Assembly (NCBI GenBank): GCA_030141605.1
Contig: JAQGDQ010000020.1
Span: forward strand, 806,001-870,000
Origin: Tubiluchus corallicola
Lineage: Eukaryota > Priapulida > Priapulimorpha > Priapulimorphida > Tubiluchidae
Length of the DNA: 64,000 bases
Reading direction: 5' to 3'
Made by a program: the position numbers and the translations under genes. The notes under the pieces were generated by a model. The model was not told the origin of the DNA. It made no database searches and saw only the letters and a program-made list of their open reading frames with translations. Shown piece after piece: positions 12,881 to 30,785 of the stretch (position 1 is the stretch's first letter; the number at the start of each line of letters is the position of its first letter).

Positions 12881-13142
12881 ATTATTGAACTTTTATATTA
12901 TATCTGTCACTTTTATATTATACAGGTCGTTTTGTGTAAATTGTGTAAATTGGTACTATTTGATTTTAGTTGTTCTTTTATTGGTATATTGATTTATTGG
13001 TATTTAAAAGTCTTGCGAATATAACAGCTATTTTATTTACAAAGTTTTTTAACCATACCCTGCAAATAGAGGGTCCCTGTATGTATTTCTCTTTTTCTCT
13101 CACTCTTTCTCTCTCTCCCTCTCTCCCCATTCCTCCTCTCCT

Positions 13143-13187
13143 CTTTCTTTCTCTCTCTCTCTCTCGCTCTCTCTCTTTCCCCTTCCT

Positions 13188-13282
<95 letters not shown>
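13143..13282. repeat. (CT)n microsatellite
   Basis: CT-rich run that is pure from about 13190 to 13281. ORFs across it (Ser-Leu or Arg-Glu repeats) are artefacts. Confidence 0.95.
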
Positions 13283-13284
<2 letters not shown>

Positions 13285-13959
13285 TAAGTCATGCACTTAT
13301 TGAAAGCACTTGGAGAACATTAGACCGCCATAATGACATGATGACAAAAATCAAGTTAAAGTACATAGACACAATTCTCACCTATATCTTTACGGTAGAT
13401 CAAATTTACACAAGTGTACAATACAATGCGATATGCAGCGATAAATGTATTCAGAAATGAGTGTAATGCCTGCGACTCGAAATTTTTAAATGCATTCGTA
13501 AGAGTATAAGTTTATAAAAAGTATGTAGCTCAAAAATAATGTGCTTTGCATGATTGCAGTGAAATAGTTTTCTAAAACATTTGTGTTTCAAGAATACAAT
13601 AAGTGTTTGATATTCCCAAACAATAATTCCATTCTCGAGATATAAGCGTAAATAGACAGAAACGGCAAAATAGACCAATTTATAGGTTACTTTGTGAGAG
13701 AAAACAAAAATGAAAAACAGCTATATTTACGTGCTGTTGTTAAAGAATAAGTGTATTATTGATCAAGAATAAGAACAATTTTTGATAAAACTAAGATGTC
13801 TTAAACATGGCGAAAATGTCCATGTGTGCTGCAACACTTGTACAAGAAGTTAGTCAAATTAACTAAAGAGAAACAGTTGCTGGCTGCTGGCGTTCGGTTA
13901 GTTGGAATCTCTAGAACAAATTAAGGCTTGTGTTAAACCGGTGTTACCGTTTTCATTTC

Positions 13960-14495
13960 CTTGTTGCTGCTGTTGCTATTGCTGTAGTTGTTATTGTTGT
14001 TATTGTAGTCGTCGTCATCGTCCTTATTCTTGTTATTGCTGTTGTTATTGTCGTTCTTATCGTTGTCTTCATTATTGTCGTCGTTTTCGTTTTCTATGTT
14101 GTCGTTATTTTTGTTGTTGCTGTTGTTCTTGTTGCTCTTCTTCTTCTTCCTTATTCTTTTTTCTTCTTCTTTTCTTTTTCTTATAGTCATCGTCCTAGTT
14201 ATTGTTGCTGTTGTTGTTGTTGTTGTTGTTATAATCAATGTTGTCGCTATTGTTGTTGTTGCTGTTGTTGTGGTAGTGGTGTAAATGATGGTAGTCAGCG
14301 TCGGTGCCTTCGACGACATCTTTGTTGTTGTTGTTGCTGCTGCTGCTGTCGTCGGCGACGCCATCTTTGTTGTTACCGTTGTTGTTATTGTTGTCGTTAT
14401 TGTTGCCATTGCTATCGCTATTGTTGTTGCTTTGCTGCTCCTGTTGTTGCTGTCGCTGTCGCTGTGCTGCTGTGGCTGCTGCTGTTGTTGGTGTG
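13960..14495. repeat. Degenerate (GTT/GTC)n trinucleotide tract
   Basis: About 530 bp dominated by GTT, GTC, GCT and CTT triplets. All six frames look open in places because of the triplet bias; no gene is called. The surrounding 12960-15650 shows no exon I can defend apart from a weak candidate at 13384-13482 on the minus strand. Confidence 0.9.
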
Positions 14496-15651
14496 AAAAA
14501 TTTCCGGAATTATACTAATAAAATAAAAATTATAGCGGACCGTCTACAATCTAATTATCTACACTAGTACTAATGACGTCTGTGGCCGGTCTGTTCCCAG
14601 GCTAATCAGTCAGAAAAGGTAAAATGTGCTCATAGATAAAGATTAACGCAAATGAATATAACTGCCTGGTTACTGATTGGTGATGGGAAAAGGAATTTTT
14701 AAAATAAAAATAACAGTCAGCACGAATTTAAGCAAAGACACGTTTCGACACAGTTAATGTCATGTTCATGCAACACTCACATAAATAAAAATACAGTGTA
14801 AGAAATATATATACAAAAATCAACATTGTGACAAACAAACAAGGCAACTAGTAAATAGTAAATTTACATTTCGTGTGATACAAAGTCAATGACAGACAAA
14901 TACAAAATACGTAAGTAAGTCAATTCAAGCTCACGCTTTGTGCTTGACTATGAAAATTAAGCAACACCGTCGTAGTTAGTGAATGGATGGTTGTCATTGG
15001 AACAATTGTTTTATCTACCATAATCGATTATTTCTCTCATTGAGTGGAGTTCTATGCACATCCGTGAGATACCTCTGTGAACTCACTCTCATCTCAGAGT
15101 CTAATCTTTGGTATCAGTTGATAATTAGTCAGTCAGATCCCGTCACAATCATTCAACGTCAACATTAGGCACTCTACCGTTAAATCACAGATTTGGAAAT
15201 GTACAGTATATCTATGTAAGATTATATAGCCTATAATTAAAATGAATATTCAGATTGGATTTGGAAGGCTTATATAAATGTTGTTCGTATCCGAAGTTGT
15301 CTTAATATTTTAATGTTTTAATATTTTAATATTAATCCTATCATTTTTAATATTAATTCTATTATTTTAGTATTTTAATCTTGCGCAAAATAAATAAAGA
15401 GATCTAAAAATTTCCATGAATCATTATGTAGGCGCTCACTTGTTTGGATCACTCTTTTTCCGTATGCCCGAAACTGGGCCAACAATTGCCACCCGAGGTA
15501 ATGAATACAATAAAAAGGTGAAGACGTTTAAATGCATTTTTCTACAGAAACAGCACTCATATAATTAAATTGCTAGTGCTGGAACAACGTACGTAATACT
15601 AAATGAAATACTAACGCACTATTGAAACGCAAGAAATGTGAAAAAATGGAA

Positions 15652-15735
15652 GACAGCCAGGAGTTGAACAAGTGATCTTATGCTTACAGGACCAAAACCA
15701 TAACCGACACTAGACTACTGCGCCACCAGCAATCG
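15652..15735 (-). repeat. tRNA-like SINE fragment
   Basis: On the minus strand: A-box-like TGGCGCAGTAGTCTAG, a loop with TCCTGTAAGCA and a B-box-like TGTTCAACTCC. Stems are imperfect; read as a SINE remnant. Confidence 0.45.
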
Positions 15736-16297
15736 TGACAGCTAAAGTTCATCCCTTTTAGCCAATCCAATGTTTCAGCACTTTTCTTAAATTGAATCAG
15801 GTTGTATTTTTAGGGAAGCAATTTTCAGGTAGAAAATTCCATAAATAAAAAGCTGGATGGGAAAACTGTAAATTTTGTACACTAAAAATCCAGGAATATA
15901 CACAAATTTACATACATAAAATCGTGGTTGAGATCATATTGCTATTATAAAAAAAGACTAAATAGCTCATTTGCCTGCAAATTGGCTTCTTCGCGCTCAA
16001 TAAAAGGGTTTGTGTGGGTTGCTGTGCGTGGTACCGACTAAACAAAACTTGTATATTGCTTAAAGCGTTTTTGCCATCTGCTGTATAAGCGGCTCCCAGA
16101 TCAATATTATTTATTTGAAAATTTTAAAAACTGTGACACTAAATATAAAAAAATCTATTCAAAATAGATGAGTTCTATCAGGTGATGTCGCAGAATTCGT
16201 TTGTTTTAAAGAGGATGTTATTAGATACCCTTATTCACGCTGCCTTCGCTGAAATATACACAGTGTTCTCTTATGTATCTACGTTCATTTACTTATG

Positions 16298-16452
16298 TAC
16301 AGGGTGTTCCAAAAGAAACAGTGCACAAACAAGTACCATAGCGTACAATAACACGGACAAAGTTCAATAAGTATCCCCATGATTCTATTGGAATATTCGA
16401 TGAATATAAGGATGTTTCCTCTGAGCACTTTCTTTTCGAACACCCTGTACGT
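16298..16452. mobile_element. Tc1/mariner-type MITE, about 150 bp
   Basis: Perfect-looking ends: TACAGGGTGTTCCAAAAGAA on the left and its near-exact inverse (TTCTTTTCGAACACCCTGTA) on the right, each starting with the TA target dinucleotide. No coding content. It lies about 310 bp upstream of the neuropeptide start codon. Confidence 0.75.
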
Positions 16453-16723
16453 GGCTAAATCAATTCAAGGTGTCTCGCGCGCCAAATTCCGCTCTTACCC
16501 AAAGTACTGAAGCTACTGTAGAAGACAAATCTAACCAAACGACAGTAAGAGTCGTCGAATTTGTAGGAATTTAAGCTTCAATTTGCTTTTGGGAATCTTT
16601 GTGTCATTAGTCTTCTGCAAAATACTTACCGTTAATTTATTTGCAGGATTCACTTAACACTTCGGCGATACTCTGCTGACTTGAGTGTTTAATTGACTCT
16701 CCACCGGGTGTCACTGACAGCAG

Positions 16724-16749
16724 TGACGTCATCAAGGCAAGGTCACGTG
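16724..16749 (+). promoter_or_regulatory. CRE and E-box upstream of the neuropeptide gene
   Basis: A palindromic cAMP-response element TGACGTCA (16724-16731) is followed by CACGTG (16744-16749), ending 13 bp before the ATG at 16763. CRE sites are common in neuropeptide promoters. Whether it lies in the promoter or the 5' UTR depends on the unknown transcription start. Confidence 0.5.
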
Positions 16750-16762
16750 ATCGGATAAAACG

Positions 16763-23255
<6,493 letters not shown>

Positions 23256-23716
23256 AGCTGAAACAGGAGAAACTGGTGACCAGCAGTAGAGGCCTACATC
23301 TGTAATGAATCTTTTATACTAGAAAACTAAGTGTAAGTGTGTATACAATAAGAAGGGAAAAAATGAATGAAAAGGAACTTACTCGACTGAAAATTAATTC
23401 TTTTTCAGGGGTTAGTTGGGAGAATCCAGTAATTAAAATGAATGTATTTCAGTTTGTCATGGGGGGACTAGTGCTTGTAAAATTACTAAGCGTCGACAAG
23501 ATGGCGTTTGTTCTAAAACAATCAAAATTGCTCTAACAATGAGCCTGGGCTTAATGACAACAACGCATTGGCGAAACTTGCACTATTGATTTTAATTTTT
23601 TGTGCCTGCTAAATTTTAGCCCTCTCCCTCAAAGTTAAAAAAAAGGCGTGAAGTGACCTGTTTAGACATGGCACAGTACATGTGTACACACAGTTTATAT
23701 GCATAACATAAAATGA

Positions 23717-24366
23717 GGTGTACCACAAGGGTCCACCATAGAACCGTTACTTTTCCTTATTTACATTAGTAACTTGCCTTTTCTTACAGATTTCAATACA
23801 CGCGTTTTTACCGATGACTAGCCTGTTCCTTGTACTCCTGTTAGTTTCCAACACCATACTAACAGACGCTAAAAAACCCTTGATAATTGGATGAAAACAG
23901 CAAATAAACTGTCAGTTAACTATACCAACACAAAATCTAATTACATTAATCAGTAACAAACTTTCAGAAGGATCTCTCTACTTTTATCTTAAAATGTACT
24001 ACTTTCGCAATGCCATATGCAATACAGAAGTAATTTGGAACCGAGGCCACTATACCACATTTAGTTCCAAGCACCAAATCGACTGAATATTTTTACCCAC
24101 GCCCTTTGCTGTTGTTTGTGTTTGTGATGTCTCTACTCTCTGCAATGTGTTGCAATACACTTGTCTACCAGGTATTTTCGACATTCGAAAAGACTGTTTC
24201 ATACCTGAACAATTGTCACGTGAGCAAATGTTTTACAACAACTGCATCATCTTTTGGTCGACAATGCCAATCTTTCAGCGTGGAAGACAAGCGCCTTTTT
24301 CACTTTTAAATACGATTAGGGGTGTTAAATTGCGTTGTTGTCTAAAACTGGCAAACCAGCAATAAC
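23717..24366 (+). pseudogene. Decayed LINE reverse transcriptase fragment (CR1/L2-like)
   Basis: The frame at 23717 reads GVPQGSTIEPLLFLIYISNL (RT motif B and after), then FTDD followed by a stop where FADD is expected. LDNWMKTANKLSVNYTNTKS, a typical segment after the catalytic motif, follows in another frame. Several stops and shifts; dead. The stretch to about 24366 is probably its C-terminal part. Confidence 0.65.
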
Positions 24367-25002
24367 TGGTGATCAATGTACTAATGCCCTAGGTTATTAC
24401 AACAGTAGTTCGTTTACAACTCTATGCCTATTTAATACTGGGCTATAGGCCTACATATTTTTACACCATGCTGAAATTCAAATCAGTGAATCAATGATGA
24501 AAAGGTTGCAATCTCATATTCTAAGTTGCACTGTTACTTAAAAACCGCTCGTTAATTAATTCCACTTTTAATTAATAGTTTTCTTGTTTCTGAAGTTTCG
24601 CATGCTTTAAGTTAATGAATTAGATTTTCTCCCTTCTTCTATCATAGTTGTGCATTACATTTCTATCATAATATTTAAGTTATGTCAAACTGTACATATC
24701 AAAAAGTAAATTCTTTACTTTAATCATTCCCTTCACGGAAACACAGTTGTAGACGTATCTTAAGAATCCATAAAGATAGTTAATATAATTCCGTTAATAA
24801 AGTTTTACTTCAGATTACAACTCGTTTTTGTTATGTTTTGCAGACTTTTTTGTGTAAAGAAATTCAAAAGTATTAAAAAACATAAACAGTTGGAATAAAC
24901 TCCTTGAAACGTTTATTTTTAATATCGTTAGCATAATTTTAGCTAGTTCTGAATGGACACTATGCATGTACTTTGACAGCCTCAACAGTTTCACCAGACA
25001 TA

Positions 25003-25775
25003 TGAGCAGGGTGCATAAGATTATAAATATGTATAAAATAAATAAAATAGCTTATTTTATGGATTTTTGAAATTTTGTTTTATGGATATCAATAAAATAA
25101 GAAATAGACTATATCTGGAACGAGATACCCAGGGGGAAATCAATTAAAAAGTAAAAACATGAGTGCTTGAAACGTGTTTTTAAACACGCAGGACTTAGTT
25201 TTAATTTTATCGGTTTCATATCACTTCAAATTTAATCAAATTTTACGAGACAATGCCTTGTAATTCATCACTTCAGTTCAAATAATTCGTCTATTTGGTA
25301 CGAATGTAGAATGCCCTCTAGGCTGAAGTTTCCGATCCAATGCCTGTATCCAGTTTTGATTGCCTATTGCTTTGCACCTTCTTTTTCTTCCTTTCCGAAA
25401 TATACAAAAAACAGACACTCTACAGAGAGTACGTCTCTGGTGGCTGGATCTCCCTCAGTTATTTTCAGACCGAACTCCAGCTCATGCTTTGGTTGAAACT
25501 TCGCCATCTTCATAACAAAAGACAATGAGAAAAAAACAATGTAAAATAGCAAATCCGGAAATGCGCTTTTGTTGGTTTGTTTTCTTTCTCTTTCTCTCCT
25601 TCTAACGTTCGTTTTCAGTGTTGCCAATGCTTACAACTCGTTACTTTGTACAAAAAATCACAAAAAAAATATTTTTTTATTTTATGCATTTCTTATTCTA
25701 TGGATTTTTCAAATTTTATTTTATGGATTTTTGGTCTTATTTTATGGATATCCATAATCTTATGCAGCCTGCATA
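25003..25775. mobile_element. DNA-transposon derivative with about 100-bp inverted ends
   Basis: AGCAGGGTGCATAAGATTAT at the left matches the inverse of the right end (GCAGGCTGCATAAGATTATG). The similarity continues through TTTTATGGATTTTTGAAATT on both sides. A minus-strand ORF lies between the arms. Confidence 0.6.
25364..25513 (-). CDS. Possible zinc-finger N-terminus of a transposon protein
   Basis: Minus strand, ATG at 25513, stop at 25364, 49 codons. It reads FGLKITEGDPATRD, then VECLFFVYFGKEEK. This resembles the BED-like start of uncharacterised transposon-derived proteins, but the second cysteine of the usual C-x2-C pair is replaced (CLFF). It lies between inverted ends and is probably a relic. 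The family call is from memory and weak. Confidence 0.35.
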   Translation of the reverse strand: MKMAKFQPKHELEFGLKITEGDPATRDVLSVECLFFVYFGKEEKEGAKQ

Positions 25776-26296
25776 TGAGCCTCATAATGAGGCCATACAT
25801 GTCTGTCTGACAACTGGAATTCTTTCATTTTGACATTTCCTCTTTCTAGCTTCCCGCTTTAATGCCAGCAAAAGATAATGCCTTTCGGAAATATGATTAT
25901 AATCCAGTTTCGTTGAGATAACGACGACCGGAAGTGCTCTTAACAAATGAAGTGCTAGAGTGATTGAAGAGCAGGTATCGAATAAGGCCTCAAGGAGCCC
26001 TAAGAACTGAAAAGATTGATGTACAAATACTAAGCTGTAAAATGAAATTTTATCTTTCGAAATTCAAAAAATGCACTAAGGTTTATTTACTGCAGTAACG
26101 TAGTCATCATCACTAACACGTGATAAAATACATACAATCAAAAGCAAAATCATCCTATTTTCAGTATCAGCACATTTTTGTGAACATTGCCGCACGTGTA
26201 ATATATTATTTCGTGACGTATATATTATAATTTAAATATATTGAAATATAATATATAGGACGTATTATTATATTTAATCGATGTCATCATATCTGC

Positions 26297-26360
26297 AGTG
26301 AGCAGCTCAGGCAGTGACCCTGAATTGGTAACCTAAACGTCCTGGGTTCAAATCCAGAAT
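26297..26360 (+). repeat. tRNA-like SINE head
   Basis: A-box-like CAGCTCAGGCAGTG and B box GGTTCAAATCC with tRNA spacing; the anticodon arm does not fold. Read as SINE. No gene seen from 26361 to 28700. Confidence 0.5.
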
Positions 26361-28744
26361 TAATTTGGAGTTTTTCATGCTTTCTTACGACCTTACTTAT
26401 TTGAAAAAATAGTGTCGATTAATAATGCTTTACACGTTTTGAATAGCGTTCCCATTTCGTCCTCGGCCTATAAAACGACTATAAAACAATTCGCAAGAAA
26501 ACACAGCAATCATATTTTAACACAAATCAAAGGAAAGTCATATGGCGGCTGATCAATACACAAAAAATATGCAATAACGCAATTGATAGCTAAACTACGC
26601 AAATAAACAATTAAAAAATCAAGCAAGTTAACGCACGAGGAAACTGTTAATGTATGATTACATATTAACGTGCTTGCACCAAAGACAGAAAGAGAGCTTA
26701 AGTATAACGAATTACTTTATAGATCTAAGAATTATTGACTTACAAATAAGACAGTTAGTGACAGATATTAAAAATCCTTAATATGCATTTAGATTTTTAG
26801 TTAGTAATTTTTAATCTGTTTTATCAACAATTTTTACGTGTAACATAGTACTATGTGTAGTACTATAATTAAAAAAATTAAATTACATTAAATTAAATTA
26901 ATTAGAAGCTAAGGATAAATGTCGTGCATGTATTGAAGCGTACCAATGATATGTGTGAACCAGTATGCTGTTCAATATAAGTAATGAGTTAGTGTCCATA
27001 CTGAGAACTTTTCCGTCACGAAGGCACCCACTACGTCAAATCAATTTCATTACAATAACTCTTCTGTTAAGCAGTTAATAATTAGAGCCCAGGGAGTCAA
27101 CATAATATATCGCAACGTGAAATTATTGCCTCTGTTTTACTGCTTGTTTGCAAAAGGGGAAATTTAGTCTGACTACGAAGTTTAACAGTTTTTAGTTTGG
27201 CTACTAAATAAATTGATGGCCGCCAGGAAAACTGGCTGTGGATTGTTTTTATTTGTCACACTGTTTCAGTCATTTTTTCATTCGAGAAGCATCTAGACGC
27301 ATTATAGGACACTTTAGTGTCGCGTCTCAAAGATCCTTCATAATTAGACAGGATCCGGTCCTGCCATAACCTGAGATTTTGGTTAAAAAACGAGTTACAT
27401 GATATTGATTCAGTGATTCTTAGTTCTAAAATTGTCTTCCACGAATGTAATAACTTGAGACTGACTGCGTTCGATACTGTACGCGCATAACACTAGTGAG
27501 TCAAAAAACTGCTGATAATCAAGATAGGTAGAGTTCTGACTTTAGTTGTCTTACGCTAAGAACTGATGAAAACCAGTTAAGGTTTAATTAGTGTTTAGGT
27601 CAATACAAAACAGTTGCTGCTTGCCAACAATTATTGACCCTTTAAGTGCCTGCAAACCTCGTGCCTTAGACGGTAAGAGCAGGCAATTTTAAATGAAGTC
27701 TCAAAGAACCTTTCCGCACAAAGCTATATTATTTGACATACCTGTTTGGAAAACGTACGTAACTGAAAAAGAAAATATTCGCGCCAGCTGGTAAAACGTC
27801 ACTGGTTCAATAGCCCAGTGTGACTGTGAAACAAAAACGTCACCAGAGAAGGAACTCTCTATATTCAGCCTCGGGAAAGCAGTAATTTTAAGGAACTGCT
27901 TTTTACGTAGTTCCGGATATTCTCCCACTAGCTTCATAAGCAGTTTTACCGACAGTCACCCACCCATATAAAGCAGTCTTGATGATACTTAACTTCGTAG
28001 CAAAGTTAAATTTTCCCATTCAGGAACGAGCGGTAACCCAATTTTGATAGTCATGGCAACAATGTAAATGCAAAAGGCAAATATCAAAAATGTCACTACC
28101 CTTTAATTGTCATTTTAATACCATTTAAAACGCTAATCGAAATCATTTTTGAAAACTATTTAAAATAATATTTCAAAGGTTTCTCCCAAAAATTTCTTAA
28201 ATAATTTCTAGTTAAATCTTTTCTTTATGCAAGTCACGCTTCAACATCTGAAAATTTAACATTAAAGAAATATTCATGCCTTGACAACAAAATAACTGCG
28301 TCATTCAGTAAATGGGCAAACATTTTCAAGCCTCCCAGAGCTTGAATAATTCGTTAGAGCACCACATTGCTGAATAGAATGGATTCAAGTTCCGTGACAA
28401 GTTGTCTGATAAGTTTTTTTTCAAATGACAGCATCTGACGCTTGACAGAATTTGAAACTGTTTTACATTTGACTTTCATTCAATGATACACGGACCATTA
28501 CTATACATATACTGACTAGGCTGTATTGATTAGAAAGCTGTATGTATCATATAGATACATCTGTTACGTAAGTGAACAGGAAACGTTGCATGTTGGTAAA
28601 ATTACTAAAAAAAATTTTCACAAGTTCAAAATTAGGAACCTGTCGAAATTAACGAATACTTTTTAATCAGTTTAGCATAAAAATGATTTACAATAAAAAA
28701 TCAAATATTTTCCGCTTATTTGTTTTGTTTGTTTTTTTTGTCTG

Positions 28745-28925
28745 TTTTTCAATTACTGGATTAACTAACTGCCTGACTGAGTTATTGATTCAAAGAGTAA
28801 TACTTGATTTACTGACCAACCAGCCTACAACGCAATCAATTGATTGGTTGATTGACTCACTGACTGATTGACTGACTAACTGAATATTGGTTGGCGGATT
28901 AATCAAGTGACGGCTCAAGTGAGTG
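28745..28925. repeat. Degenerate GATTGACTGACT-type repeat
   Basis: Run of GATT, GACT and AACT tetramers (TTGATTGGTTGATTGACTCA and similar). Related-looking tracts lie at 32655-32760 and 53730-54130. No coding content. Confidence 0.7.
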
Positions 28926-30604
28926 TTTGGTTGAATGAACATTAAAATTAGTAATGTATGACACTTCATAGTGTCTTCTTGGAAGTCTAGCAACTAGGTT
29001 TTTAAGGTGGATAAGAAGAATCAATTAATTAGCTGTTAACGACACGGCGTGAACTTAGAACTTAATCCAGCTAAAGGATGTCCATTCCAGGAAAACTAAA
29101 GTAATGTCTTTGGGAATAGTTCAATGACATTCTCTCTCAATCATTAGGCCTACTTTTGTGCATTCTCATTTGCCTTGTCCAAGCACAAGTTTTCGACTTT
29201 TCCAGGGGTTGCTTTTATTTGGAATATATCTGTCGAAAACATTTTACTACGATGAATGGTTGATTTTTATTCTTCGAAATTATTTTGTCTGATTTTAACG
29301 ATTTAATTGAATGTTTTTAACTTTGTTACGTAAAAAGTTTGAATTTTTGTAAAAATAGGCAGGAGAGCAAAACTTGGGAATGCCCTTAATTCAATTATTC
29401 TCGCATTTTCGACGCAAACAAATACTTCTAAATATATGCACTTTTGCTTTTATATCAAAAACAAGAACGAGTAATTAAAATATTCGCATAATTATTGATA
29501 AATATTACATTTTTACAATGATGATATTTACAGTGACGATGAAACAAGAGTAATTAGTACACGTTTAGCAATAATGGTTTACTGGTCTATCATAAGAGAC
29601 CTACGTTTTTGTTCTACGTTTTAGTAAAGAGGAAAGAAATTACAATATGACTAAATCACGACATGATTACATTAAATGTATATGTTGTATCTAATACAGA
29701 AATGCTTTACACATACTTATTATACTGTGCCCATGCTTATTTTTGATAATGAGCAACATGGCTAGCTAAGCCTTTGGCACAGAAAGGTTACTATATATAC
29801 ATAGATCTACGAAAGAAGCCTAATTCAGCTAATTACCTAGTCAATTGGGCACGATGCCAGCTATACTATAGACTTGAATGACAATTACATGGGTAATTGA
29901 TTACGAAGCAAATTTAACACTACGTTTACATTCAAGAACCAGTTTGCAATGGCAGATCCATATAAACAGGGTAAAAACACTTTAACTCGAAATATGACAC
30001 AATGGCGTAGTTCTCGACAATATCACTCTTGTCACATACCAGAAGTGCTTGTCGACACGTTAATTTCTATCTTAACTTTGTCACTCTAATTTGGACGTCA
30101 GTTATTATGTATTAGACGATATCATGGATTGCGAACTATAAAAGTGTTTGTGATGTGTAAATGTTCTTTGAGATATCTAATGGAACCTATACTTTTATTG
30201 ATGACGTTTTGCCTAATGGCAGTCTCGAGGGAATCTTAGCAATTCCGATAACATTATATAACCACAGCGGTGGTAAACTGGTGTAACTTGGAAAAACGTT
30301 TGACGCTTGAAATAACTGATAAAAGGGGAAGAAAGGAGGAGAATTTTAAAATATATCGTTCCATACAAAGTTATATTACTTAACACCACGCTCGTCACTT
30401 ACTGGTTTGAAAGACTTATGTAACTGGAACAGAAAACGTAAAATGCATAAACTGATGAAACGAATCTATCATGGGCGTCGGCAGTTGGAAAAGCACTGAC
30501 GCACGTGCGTCCACAAAATTTCTTAAAAAAATTTTTTATGGCTAAGTAAAATGTTTTGGCAGTAAACCAAGAAACAATTCCCTGACAGCATGTTTGACAC
30601 AGTT

Positions 30605-30632
30605 ACTTATATATATATATATATATATATGC
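30605..30632. repeat. (AT)n microsatellite
   Basis: About 12 AT units. Confidence 0.9.
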
Positions 30633-30634
30633 AC

Positions 30635-30785
30635 ATACTAGTATCTTATTTTAAGTATGTGAAGGAAAATATTGAGTCAATTATGCGGAGTTATTTGAGT
30701 CAATTATGACAGTTTTATGTATATATGAATAGAAATGGCCCGTTCCAGGAGTTTTTGTGTCTATCAAGCGCCGCCTACCGTATAT
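30635..30785. repeat. Dispersed repeat, copy 1 (copy 2 at 44770-44935)
   Basis: Shares TAGTATCTTATTTTAAGTATG, GACAGTTTTATGTA and the GGAGYGGCC-type end with copy 2, in the same order. Direct orientation. Family unknown. Confidence 0.5.

Larger units (their letters stand above)
8220..12960 (+). mobile_element. Nearly full-length Jockey-like non-LTR retrotransposon (LINE)
   Basis: ORF1 (8415-9590) and ORF2 (9590-12880) keep the usual order of a gag-like nucleic-acid-binding protein, then an APE-type endonuclease plus reverse transcriptase. The 5' UTR is probably the sequence from about 8.2 kb. Both outer borders are uncertain, and I see no clear poly(A) tail or target-site duplication. The reading frames are almost undamaged, which suggests a recent insertion. 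It points opposite to the PAN gene. Clade placement (Jockey group) rests on the CCHC-bearing ORF1 and the RT motifs only; no RNase H domain is visible. Confidence 0.85.

Noticed and set aside
13384-13482. Candidate upstream exon of the PAN gene
   Set aside because: Open and phase-compatible, but the acceptor is weak and the peptide is not convincing.
13902-14567. Cys-, Val- or Leu-rich ORFs
   Set aside because: Trinucleotide repeat opens many frames at once; no splice or start signals.
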